Assembly: GCF_030848805.1 (NCBI RefSeq)
Contig: NC_092361.1
Coordinates: 18,993,406-19,057,405, forward strand
Direction of reading: 5' to 3'
Origin: Temnothorax longispinosus
Lineage: Eukaryota; Arthropoda; Insecta; Hymenoptera; Formicidae
DNA: 64,000 nucleotides
In this document: positions 11,301 to 24,400 of the stretch, one piece after another
Numbering within the stretch: position 1 is the first letter of the stretch
Layout: each line of letters begins with the position of its first letter
Notes under the pieces: model-generated
The model's input: only the letters and a program-made list of their open reading frames with translations
Databases searched by the model: none
What the model was told of the DNA's origin: nothing
Position numbers and translations under genes: made by a program

Positions 11301-14300
11301 GTTCCTTGTCTCCACCCGAGCATAGATCCATTCCCTACTCGCATGGATATGTTCATACGACAAGGTAAAATATCACAGGGAAAATTCTTTGACATTATCT
11401 AGATTACAAGCTTGTGGGAACTGGAACAGTGGACTTACCGTTGCTCTTATTTAGATTCGGTTCGAGATCGGCGACCGCCACACCTACTGGATCGCCGAAG
11501 AAACGTCAGTTACCTCAAATCCCAGCAGCTTTGAAGGAAAGAGTCGCGCAAGATTTTGACGAACGAGCAATACGATTCGTAAGACATCGCAACAGACAGT
11601 TGATATACAGGGGCATGGGTATGGGAGGTGAGTTTCAACGTTTTCTATCGGAAAAATTAATGTATTTGTCTGATATTTTTTTATTGGCCACTACTGGACT
11701 AAGAATGAATGAATAGAAACATATTTTAATACAATAGCCAATATATAACTCATTCTTTTAATAAATATAAATATATTATAAATACTATATACTATAGATA
11801 TATTAATTTATTATTTTTTATTTTTAATAAATATAAAATATTTTTCATTTTTATTATTATTTTTATTATTATATCTTAAATAATTGATTAATTTATTCCC
11901 AGGCTGGGAAAGGCACATCAGCGGTCTTTCGGACTCGGATCTTCCTTCAATGGGACACGATCCTCTAACATTGCCACACAGTCATCACTCTCACAGATTG
12001 CACAGGCCGAGGACGGGGCACTTAAGTCCCGACAAAGATATACTCGATCTTGGAGATTCTGACATGGAGAGCATAGCTTCGGTAACGAGCAGTGCCTTTA
12101 GTACGCAATCGGAACGACCACGTGGATCGAGATTAATGTGAGTATAGTTTTATAATTAAATTTCCGTTATTTTACCATACGGACCACCTCGCGTTGCGGC
12201 AGTCAATGTGCAACGCAACGCAGATTCAAGAGAATATCCCGTTAGGAAGGAGGATTTGAGCATCGAGTGTGTTTATCTTAAATATATTTCTTATCGTACA
12301 TTTTAAACATTTATCGCTGCAATATTAGAATGCATCATTATATGTCTTTTATGTCACGATACATTAAAATCAATCTTCTGAGGAATAGCACACTCATCGG
12401 CTCAACCTCTTGAGTCAAGTAAAATCCCTGGATTAAATGGACATTGTCAACTAAAAATATCCCGTAGTTGCACATTTTCACATCCTGCTTGTGAACGTGT
12501 CAAGTCTTCCGATACCCCTCCCGCTTTCTTTACGGAGCGATTAGATTGCACTTCCTATGCACCGTGTCAATGTCCATTTAATTAGTGCCCCATTCTAAGG
12601 AAGCAGGGATCAGTGCGTGGCGTTGGTCGAACGGTTAGGTAGTTGTGTCTCGTCGCGTCATAGTAAAGAAGAAGAAGCATTGCGAAGTACATCGATCGCC
12701 GCGTGTCTCTTCTGAAATGCCGACCCGTTGTTCTCGGCGAATCGACAGAGTCGAGTTTTGAGATGTTAATGACCGATATGCGTTCGATCGATCGCGAACG
12801 TGCGGTTAAATAGAAGGAGAAAAAAAGTAAAAAAGGAGCAAAAGAAAGATGAAAAGCGGAATGGGCTCACCCTTTGGTTGTGTTCCCGCAAGAGCGCTAA
12901 AGTCTCTATATGAAAAACATTGTTTGCAGACCGACAGTTAAAAACGTTTTAATACCCGGTGCCATATCCCCCATACCCTCACCCCCTAGGCGCAATAGGC
13001 GCAGGCACAATCTTAGGGTACCTTGCAGCGAATGTCATTGTCCCACCAAGCCCAGAAGCAACAACCCTAGCAAGTGTCCCACCCTATATCCCCTCGTACG
13101 GAGCAAGTCCGCAGTGGTACGCTCGTTGTACAAAAAGATGTGTACACCATTCACGAGATCGCAGACCGTCGACGAGAACATGCTGAGATATTACAACTCC
13201 GAGACCAGCGAGTACAGCGTTTCCGAGGGGTACATACTCAAGCCAGAGAGACTCGTAGCTAGTAGCGCTAAGAATCGTATACCGTTATACGTCGAGGATT
13301 GCCTCCGGGTCGACTTTAACAATCGTTTTGTGGAGAAGTTTCGTTTTAAATATTTGGCGCCGTATTTTGCGGGAGGATTCGATATGTCGCGTGAACGCGA
13401 TGATTCCGCGGCAATGAGGACGACGACGACGACAACGACGACGACGACGACGCCTATGACGACGAAGACAAAGCGACCGATTGTCTCGAGAGATCCGATC
13501 GACCTCCCTGACCATCTCGATATTAGGAGCATAGACGCTAGATTGCATCCGCGTAGGTCTTTTTTGTCCGCTAAGACTAGGAGCTTCGATTACGACGTGA
13601 TGCACGATACATACGGTGATCGTTTCGGTACTAGGCCAGGGGCCGTCGGTCTGCTATCGCGCCGGGCCAAGAGTTTCGAGTACGAGAGCATTTCGAGCAA
13701 CATATTCAGCGACGACAGTCTCAGGACGGCCAGAAGAAAGCTCAAGCGGAATCTCTCTCTCAGCGACGCCGGGTACGGTGACAAGATACCGGCGTTGGAC
13801 GATCAGAGCAAGTCCTACTACGATTCTAACGGTGACGATAAAGTGCCTACGGGTCTGACGAGCAAAGAGACGAATTACGAATTTCTGCTCGATCAGGACC
13901 ACAAACCATTTTACGGATATGATTCGGAGCTCAGCTGCGGCGAGACGGAGATTTACGTTCCGAGTTTCGACAAGCAGGACACCGAAACCGACGATTATCA
14001 AGCCTCATACAGTTCCCGTTTAACGGACGACAATGATCTCTTCAGCACTAACGACCGTGCTAATCTCAGGAATGTTCTGGACAAGGATGATACTAGTAAG
14101 AGAAAATATATGAACGGAAGTTACTTGAATCACGACTCCTCGTATATCAGAGACATATCTTCGGAGACAAGAACCAAGAATGTAGATAGCGATCTTAGTA
14201 ATTCGATCAGCGATAATACCTACAGCAGTATCGAGGGGGCTCTTTCGTCCAGTAAAAGTTACGATCGCGATGTTCTCGCGAGATCCGCCACGAAGATCCA

Positions 14301-17300
14301 TGACGCCACTAACATGGATGAGTGGACGTCGAAGGACATAAAAGGTGTTTTGCGGTCTTGTGGAGCAATTAGTCGTTCCTATCAAGAGGATGAATATAAG
14401 GATCGTGAGAATTGGGACGCCGATTACGACGAAGGATTTATAGACCGGGAGAAAAACGAAGACTACGAGCAGAAGCAGTTTACTAGCAGTTACCTAGACG
14501 AAGGCATTGGTGCCTTAAGAATTGGCAGATCGCACGAAGGCGAGTACTTTCACGATGTGTCAAAACGTTCGTGTGCCGTTAAGGGAAAATGTTACGCAGA
14601 GTCCGACGATGACGACAGGAAGTTCACGACGGGCGATTACATAAGTTATCGTTCGTCCGACGACTACGAGTATCGGACTACGCACACCGCAGGTATCGGT
14701 AAGGAAACATTCGAGGACGGATCCATACCGCGAAGACGAAGACGAAGAAGCAGGAGAGGCAGTAAAGAGGGAGGCGCAGGTGACTACGAGAATCTGCGAG
14801 CCAGAGACATGTCAGGCGCTCAGTCGAGATTAACGGAGAGCAGGAGACTGATCCAACGAACGGAGTCCACGCCGACCGTACACTCAGACGAGGACCTAAG
14901 TTCGACTGCGGATCGCGCCAGACGCATGTACCGCCGCAGGCGAAACAGCAGTTGTCCAGAGAGCAGAGATCTACGAATGTACCGCCTGCGAGGAAACGAC
15001 GAGAGAACGTCGAGTATTTTGCTGGACTCTGACGAGGAGTTCGGCTCGATGGAGACAGTAGTCGGCGCCGATTATTTCAGTCGTACGTCGGGCTACGTGA
15101 CGGACGCTAGACCGGGCGACGGCGTTAGATCGAGCTTCTTTGACGCGGAACAAGATCGTGGTAGCTACTTAGACGCAAGATACGATCACGAGGACCGATA
15201 TCAGGATCGCAGTTATCCGGCGGCACGCGGGCTAGTTAGGTCAGGGTCGCAGCGTTCTTCGAGTCGTGAGGCGCGACACGGGTCGCGCGCTAGGCGTAAG
15301 AGTAGTTGCCCGGAGTGTCGTGAGCTAGCACTGTCCTCCTCGGAGTTAGGTAGGTCGGGATCGTTATCGCGGAAGGGTGACGATTCTCGGCGTTCATCGT
15401 TAGAGACGAAGCATAGATATCGTAGGCGGAACAGCAGCTGTCCAGAGGCTAGGGATCTCGAAATGCTCGAGAAGAGGCAGCGTCAGCAGCAACTTGTGCA
15501 GCTCCATCAGCAGCAACAGCGGCACTCGAGTCAGCAGTATCAGCAAAAGCAGCAACAGCAGCAGCAACGGCAACCACAGCAGCAGCACCATCAAACGCAG
15601 CATCAGCAACCGCAGGGAAGTAGTAAAAGGAACGTAGCGATCAGCGACACCCTCGAGTACTACGAGTACTCGATGGAGAGCGAGAGCCAGTGCAGCGAGA
15701 ACTGCGGATTTGGCCCGTGCGATCCGCGTAGGCCCCGTAACCGAGCACCCCGCCCTGGTAACGCTAATTCGAGTCTCTTTGATTCCCAAACCGCTACCTC
15801 CGACACTGCTAAAAACTACCACCCACGGATCGACGATCATCACCACCAACACCCACAAAACACGAAAACGTCGCCGCTCGCCAATGTCGCCGATGTGGCG
15901 TCGACGTTCCTGCCACCGTTGCCGCCGTCGTCCTCGTCGTCCGCCCGACGACGACCCCGAAAAAAATCCACTTACGACGTCGACGCCGTCGCCGATCGTC
16001 GCGACGACGACGACGCTCGGAATCGTCGTGCCTCATCTATGCCCGAAAGCAGCGAGTACACCACCAGTCAGTCGAGCTCGTACGAGAAGACGTCCAGACG
16101 CCAGGTCACCGACAACGGGCATGACGAGCGTGACAAGAGAAGTCAGTTCACCAGGAGTCTCAGTAACGCCGATGTGCCGCAGGACGAGAAAGGTGAGAAA
16201 GAAAGTTTACACTGTGACTAAAATTATCGTTACTCTTTACAAAGATTAGAATGTTATATCGACAAATTCTCCATCTATTTCTCAATAACAAAATATATCT
16301 TACGTTAATCATTTCCACTATCACGAATCGTAATCGCGCTTTTAACATATCTATAATAGCGAAAGCTGCGCTTATTAAAATTAAGTTATCAAGTTGATTT
16401 CTCTACCATATGTTTCCACATTTTGCCTTTTAACAGAAATTTTGTTTGATGTCTATTTTTCGCTAATACGTATGAATTCTCTTTAAAAAGGTATCGATTT
16501 TACTGTCACGATGACGTGATATGTATAGCTGAGAGAACGAAGACCAAACTTTGCAGAAGTGTAACATAAATTTTCGTCGAGATTTATAGTCACAAACTCG
16601 TTGCACTCGAATTTAAGGGTAATTAATAAACTGCGGATATACATTCATGCGAACGTTCTGAAAGTTCTCTTTGAGTTCGCAGAGTCACGAAATCTTTCTT
16701 TGTCTGTTGTTCAACGAGTAAAGATCGGACACGCATTGCTTTTTATATTTTACGTAACGATTATATTTTAATGTCGTGTTACATAATGTATAATTTAACT
16801 GAAGTTAATGTAAAGCTCTCTTCTTTTAAGCTTACTACAGAGCACATATTTTATTTTCCAAACTGACGTCGCAAAAGACAGTACGAGAGCAGACAAAAAT
16901 GTGGCCTACAGTTTTTTTTATACTCGGACTTTATCCTCGGACCAAGCTAATTTCATTCTATAAGTGTACAAGTGCATGTCCTTGTTTCGCAGACACGGGT
17001 AGTTTCAGCGATACCGCGATTGCGTTGAACGTTGAAGACGCAGCGAGAAGAGGCCGTAAGAGCTCGCCGGGAAGTAAAAGCGGAAGCGGCAGCAGTAGCG
17101 GAAGCGCGGTGCAGTATCAGGCGGGTCTGGGCAAGAAGAGCAATAGCACCAGCCAATTATCCGCGACAGGTAACACATTGTCACACTGGCCATTTCTAGT
17201 TAAGTTTGCGTTTAGTCTCTACGTGTTATACGTAGTCGTGATTTTTCGTAAAAGATCGATCGTTCGCGCGAAAGTAACGTCTTCCCGGTGCGCGGTATTA

Positions 17301-20300
17301 GAACGTTTGATCGATGTATGACACCATCTTGCGCGACATTAGACAGTTTTTCTATTTTCCTGACGTTTTTATATCTTCTCTCTTTAGTGAAAAGGATATC
17401 GTTTTCTTCAGAACATCGATATTTCGTAACTTAGGATAGAGTAGTCTAGTCATCGTTAGTGTGTAGATTATAACGGTGTGCTCTCGCTACGTACATGCAA
17501 ACGAGGATGATGGAAATATGTCGTCGATGTACGGACGCACTTTTTTAAACATTAATGAGTAAGATGAGTTCGATATACGCCTTGAACGCGTGCGATAGAA
17601 ATTTTCGATTACATCTTATGGTCAAAATACGAAGAATGAGAATAAGGAGAGACTGAGGAATAAAACGGATGAAAAGCAACATCTGTATTTTTACAGTGCG
17701 ATTGATTACAAACCGGATATGAAAAACTTAGATATAAGTATTTTATACATATAAGACATAAGACAAAGTAACTATCAAACTGAAAGTGATACAACGAGTA
17801 CTCTGGCTGAACAATTCTTCTAATTATTCCTTATATCTTATTCTTCATATTTCACGAATCTCGATCATTACGATCACGTGGATTGCATTACAATTCGATT
17901 CGACGGGTAACAAATTGAACGATAACAAGAGCATATCGTAGAGAAAGCAAAAAACCCAATAAGCGGGGCAGTATGTACATTCTAATTGTATTCTTGTTTT
18001 CTCCGCCATCCCTCCTCATCTCTATCTGCCTCTTCTTCGACATGAACACACTCACACTTTACTTCTACCAACCAACCACCTCTCGACGCTGGGGGACCAT
18101 TCACGTCATCGATCTGCACCCACCTGCACGATTTCTCATCGCGGCGGCCGATCGTCGCTCCGCGTGCTCGTGCGCTCGTGTTCACGGAACACTCCACACG
18201 GATCACCATCATCGATTTGCTGGACCGATCTCGCCAAAATAAAAAAAAAAAAAACAATAAAAAAACTCGTACCGGTACTCTCTTATGGAAAAAAAAAATT
18301 ACGTTTACGCCTGTTAAATCGACTCGATAAACTGACATCACGTTTTCACAACTGTTGCTCTTGCTACCGCAACTTGCAACCACGAACGAACGAACGAACG
18401 AAACGAAACGAACAACAAAACTGTATCACATCACGCAAAATCCATAACATACCACGTGCGTCTGTTGGTGGTACATGCGTGGGCGAGGAAGGACGGAAAC
18501 GGCGGCTGGGTTTCGGGAAGAAGGGGAAGTCGTCCTTTACAGTTCACAGGAGCGAGGAGGTCCTGCCGCCGGAGGATACGGTCGGTGGTAGGAGCGGCCG
18601 GCAGCCGAGCTCCGCGAGCAGCGACGGCGAGGGGAGCGGCGACGGGGACAGGTCCGACTTGCTCTCTCTCAGTAGACCTCCTCTCTTTTTCATCTCTCTT
18701 TCGCTTTATTTTCCTCATTATTTTTGCATCGACGCGGGAGCGGTCGACAACGGCCGGTCGAAGGAGATCTTTATGTCTTACATGGGGGGGAAGGGGGGGG
18801 GAGGGGTCGCGTTTACCATTGCCTTCGAAATCCGTACGTTTTCGCAACAGAATGAATTCTGAGCGTTTGGACGATGAGACTGTTATGTCGCCGAACATGA
18901 CGATACGCATAGTCCATATCGCGCGTAATAAAGATTGTTCGCACAAGTGGAAAAGCGAGACACTGATAGAGGTTTTTACTCAGGTATTTTCCAATTCCGT
19001 TAATCGTAAAATTGGATCAAGCCTTCGACGAAATGTGAGTACACGTTGCAGGTGGACTTGCGATAGGAAGAACAAGAGCTACCGTCCAACCCTACCGATG
19101 TTAACAGCAACAATGAAACACACCACACATCACTCTTTAGAGGCCGTGCTTTAGTCGGAGTCGTGCGAGTCTCTCGTGATTGTTGTCGGAAAATACTCTC
19201 TTGCCTAAAAGTTGAACCGTTTTCAGTACGGCGGGTCCGCAAAGGATCCACGTTTTGCCGTCGAGTATTATTTCTCTTTCTTTCTTTTTTTTTTTAGACT
19301 AGATAATCGAAGAGAGAAAGTATTTTGCGAATCTGCACGTTTCTACAAATGGTCACGAGGTGATTCCTTTCCTTCTCGTTATTCTAGATCGTAGATGCTA
19401 TTTCTACGTAGCATTGATACGTTATTTCTAGAGGAACGTTCGCACGAGTTTCCTGGGCTGTAATCTAGCCGTATCGATACGCGTGTCAAATTGTCCGCCT
19501 TTTTTTTCGGTATTCCTTTAGAGATGCAGAGTCCACGCGTCTCCAGTTAATCCGATCTCCACTTATTTTCTTATTATTCCGATATGACGCGAGCCACGCA
19601 GATCAGGAAACTCATATCCTAGTTGCACAAGTATAGTTGTGCTGGCGCCTTTTCGTGACTCTAGAATAGTGTCTCGGCACCGTGTGTCACGTTATAATCG
19701 TTCCGTTCCATACAGCTTTTGAATCTAGATCATCGCGTGGTCAATTTGAATTTCTCGATTGCATCGAGGTAAGTTGGCCACCTGTGTGATACGTTATTTT
19801 TTTATTATTTCTTAGAAGCCGCTGTTGATACGTGCTTAAGGTGAGAGTGCGCTATTCACACGGCTTTTGACTTTTCGATGTCCTGAATCGTTGCAATGCT
19901 TTTACGGAGCATATTTACGTTACGATATATACATATATATATATTTCTGTGATATCACTGATTACAAATTCATCGTTGAATGTGCCATAAATTATTACCG
20001 GACAATCCTTATGTACCGATTTGATAATTATAAATCTTTATTCTGTTCATTAAATCCGCTGTACAAATTATAAATGTACAAAATATATGTGTGTTATATA
20101 TACATAATTATATATGTATAATTGTATATACATATAATTATCTACGTACTTAAGGCGAATCTGGAGAATATATTAAATAATCATATAGTGGAAGTAGATA
20201 TACATGTCAAGTGACTTTTTTTTTTAGTTACGACTAATTAAATTTTACATACAGCATTATCGTACATAAAAAATTATATATAAATTATTTCTGATTATGA

Positions 20301-20865
20301 TTAACTTTTGTCTCGACAGCCTGCATAAATTAATTAAAAAAGGATTAATAAAACATATCACGCGATAGACAGCTAAAGATTCGTTTATATGTGCTTTTGC
20401 GCTCTATCTATTGCTATTCAAACAAACTCTTATTGGATTGTCAGTGATATTTCTTGTCCCTATAAATCGATTTTATTTGCATTTAGTAGTCCCAGAAAGA
20501 GTATTCTGTTATGATTCATGCAAACGTTATCGCGTTATTATTTATGACACGACAAACATCAGACCTTAAAGTTTATTACGTAGGGTACTAAGATTAAATA
20601 TACTCTTTGTGTTGATGTCAAATGCAAATGTTCTCGCAATGTTATCTCGTTACATTTCACTTCAAATATCACACTTCAATAAATTTTCACACTCCCTTTT
20701 CCTACCTATGTAAAATTCAATTCAAAGTGTTTTACGAATTACAAGATCTCATTCCAGCTCTGCATTTTTTACCACTGACAATTAAACTATTTCTGGAAAG
20801 CGAACAGGGAGACTTAAGCAAAAACGAGAGAGCAAAGGAAAGAGAGCATGAAAGAAGAAAAAATT

Positions 20866-20916
<51 letters not shown>

Positions 20917-21445
20917 GGGAGAGAGAGGGAGAGAGAAATAATCAACAAATATCTTACATACTGAAATTGTGTTTGTTGTTCTGTGATTCCATCATTGCTC
21001 GTGCGGAGACGCGCTAAATTAATGACCGGCAATTCGGCAGCCCCCTTGGATACCTGAGGATGAGGGAGCGATGAGCCGCTGCAGTTACAGGCGCACGTAG
21101 ATATTAGTGGAAGACAATAGTTTAGCGGTATTTCTTGTTTGGTTTACAACGCAGAATGCGGCGGGATGTTCATCGGCACCAGTGGAAGCGCCGGCGCCGT
21201 CGCACGCAATGCCGGCTTAGCGAGCCGGAAGCGTAACAGCACGCCGAGCAGCATACAACGATCCGAGGAGATAGTGCCGGTCTATCAGCGCTTTGACAGC
21301 AAACTGGCAGGATCCGCAGCCAGCGATACGGCCGGAAGTCTCAACTCGATCTCTAGTTCCGAAGGAAGCTCGTAAGTAGTGGACTCCACCTGTGGCGACC
21401 AATTCTGCAAGCGGAAGCGCGAGATTCCTGATACATACACTTACA

Positions 21446-21486
<41 letters not shown>

Positions 21487-24400
21487 GTGCGCGCCGCTCT
21501 TTCTCTTTCTCTCTCTCTCTCTCTCTCTATTTCTATTTCTCTCTCCTGCTTTTCTCTGTCCTCTTCTTGTCTCTTCTTTTCTGTCATTTGATGCTGGTCC
21601 TGCCGACTATTTCTCTGCGGTTTCACTTACATTCTGCCCCTCTGTAGGCCGCGTGCACCTTGACTAAACGAGATGAGCTGTAAGTTGTAATTGAGCTATA
21701 CGAAATGAAAGAGGTGAGTTCGTTAATTAACCTGTTATTGGAAGAGAATTCCGAAAATATTCTAGAGCAAGAGTAACATATTTTGTACTTGGAGTACCTA
21801 CACCTCTACTGTATATTAAATATATTAGAAAGTTAGACTTATTAAAATATATCTCTGAGTTTCTCATGTTTATTAGATTTCGGTTCCATGAGATTGAAGA
21901 AAAGTCTAACAATAAGTGAAATAATGAAATAAAAATTAAAAATGGAAGGGTGAAATAAAACACACACATACACACAGATGTAATTTAATATAAACTTGTG
22001 TTGCGTTGGATTTTTATCTTAAAAAGTTCTTAGACATTGTGTGAGCAGTAATGTTGAGCATTGATATAATTGTAGATCGCTTATCATCGATTTATGCCTA
22101 ATGACTATTTGGTTTCGAATATTGTTTAAAGAGTCCATTACTTGTGAGATGTTCACAACTCGCAGCTCATTGCTTATCGTTTATCAATATACACGCCAAT
22201 TTATTGCCACCTCATTCTTTAGCCAATAGGAACTTATTCTTTGTCATTCATAGAGGATACTGTTAATCGCAAAAATTGCTTCAAGTCTTATTTATATATA
22301 CATTGCATAAATATTATCAAAATAATTGTTATCGAGTCGTGAACTGTTATTATTGTTATCATAGAATTATCTTAGTTATAGACGAAGAATAATCCTGCTG
22401 GTTTATTTATCTTACTCCTTATACGCCAAGATCTGTGCACAGAAAATCGTAAACCTTCCAGATTGATTATTAAATCTTCAAACGTGATTGAAGATATGTG
22501 AACAATATATATCCATAATTTGAACTGCGTAATTACGTGATTGCGGCCACACGCTTTTTCTCATGCCTCTTCAACTTTTGTTAATTTGCAATTCAGATTA
22601 TCTATGATTTTTCTCAGTCATGATTCCTTTTTCTATTTATCATATACTAAAGCGTTATATACTTATATGAAAGCCACATAAAAATAAAAAAAATTAATGT
22701 TTGTATATATACTATCATACTATCATGTTTTACTGCAAGACGAATAACTTGGTTTTACACCTGTTTATTTTTCCTTTTTTAATTTTAGTGAGTTTTCGAC
22801 ATATAATAATTGGATAATATTATAATCACGATTACATTTTAGGAAATGTAATATTTTTTTGTATCAATAAAATTTACTGTATAATGTTTCGCAGTTTTAT
22901 AATGCGAGGAAAAAATGTATTATAAGGTATAGTCTTCGACGAATTGGCTGTGGGATTTATATTCTGCTGTCTTTTTCTGTCTTCTTTTACTTACTATCGA
23001 CATTCTGTTATCCCTGCTCGAGAAATGAAAGCGCCCATAAGAATAATGTCGTTCATTATCGGTGTTGTTGTCGTCTTGGCTTAAGTGCTTGATTGTGGCA
23101 AATGATTGTACCGCATTATCTCGGAGCACCGTTGCACATATGTAACATACACACACACCTACACACATGTACACACACGCACTTTTGTATTTATTATATG
23201 TCAATGTGATATCTCATTGTCACGGAGTCATATTCTCTATCTACATGGTAAGAAAAATCACCCTGTGAATATGCCGAATGTCACCTAAGAATGTCTTCGC
23301 AGGCCCCCATATCTTCCCAATGGTTTTCACCTACTTCTGTACGATCCATTGTCTTTTATATATAGTGGGCTATACTATTTATTGAGATATCGACGTTCCT
23401 TGGAAAGTAATCCCTTCTGTCTTATGGATCTCTTGTCGTTTCCATAAAGTGTGTTTGATATATCGTAGAATAGGTACTGTACAGCGTGTGCACCTCTTAA
23501 AGTATACGCTCCAGCTCGAGGGAACAGAGTCGACGATTAAAAATAGGCTAAATGTAGGTATGCGTGACTTACAGGATATAGGCGTTCTGTCGATTCGGCA
23601 CATGTTTACGAATAATGTGACCTCGATAATTATAATTATTACTTTACTCCTTGGCAGCGGTATTTCGTACCTAAATATGGTCGAAACTTCGGACAAAGTG
23701 ATTGAGTGCAATCGGATGTGAGAACTTCTATTCGTATAACTTTATCCGATACTCAAATATATTAAAATCATTACAGCAATATATCTTGAACAACTGATAA
23801 TGCTATTAGTTATAATTATGTCACAAAAGAGATGTACGTTTATTTCATAAGATACTACGAAAATATTTCTAACAATAAGTATAATTAGTTATTAAAATAA
23901 CAACTTTGAATATGATTATATACGTTCGATATGGATATATATTTATATTTATAGCAAAACTTTTTAAAAAGATCCGCTTAGCTTTAGTAACGTGAATCTT
24001 TTCAACGGCGCGTAGCATAGCGACGACAAGTAAGTGTAAGTTAATATAAATCTTTTTGATTATGTTTTCTACTCCTAAGATTTTAGTAAAGCATGTTAAG
24101 TAGATAAATGTGAGCAAAAAAAAAAACAGTACTCAGTCGCATATTAAAATTATCGAATATAAAAACAATTTTTATATTGCATTTTTAATTGATTATTGAA
24201 AAACTGTTATATATGCTTTGCGTTACATTATTCTCTCGATTATGTACATCGAAGTGGACTGATTACTGTTATATATTTATAATTGTCTAAAATCTCTCTT
24301 TGCGCAATTATATTAAAATGCATGCGTTATTAGCAGTCTGGTATGTTTTTAAACTTATTTATAAAATTTTTTTTTTTATATGTGTATAATATTATATTTA

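Noticed and set aside
13191..13605. Minus-strand ORFs opposite the giant Rim exon (poly-Val, poly-Arg)
   Set aside because: Shadows of the coding ACG repeat in the real plus-strand exon.
18492..18862. Extension of Rim exon A to a stop at 18862 as an alternative C-terminus
   Set aside because: The sequence after 18651 turns into T/C-rich hydrophobic low-complexity and then G-runs, so it is probably intron.
20622..21667. ORFs made of Arg-Glu or Ser-Leu dipeptide repeats
   Set aside because: Translation of (GA)n and (TC)n microsatellites.
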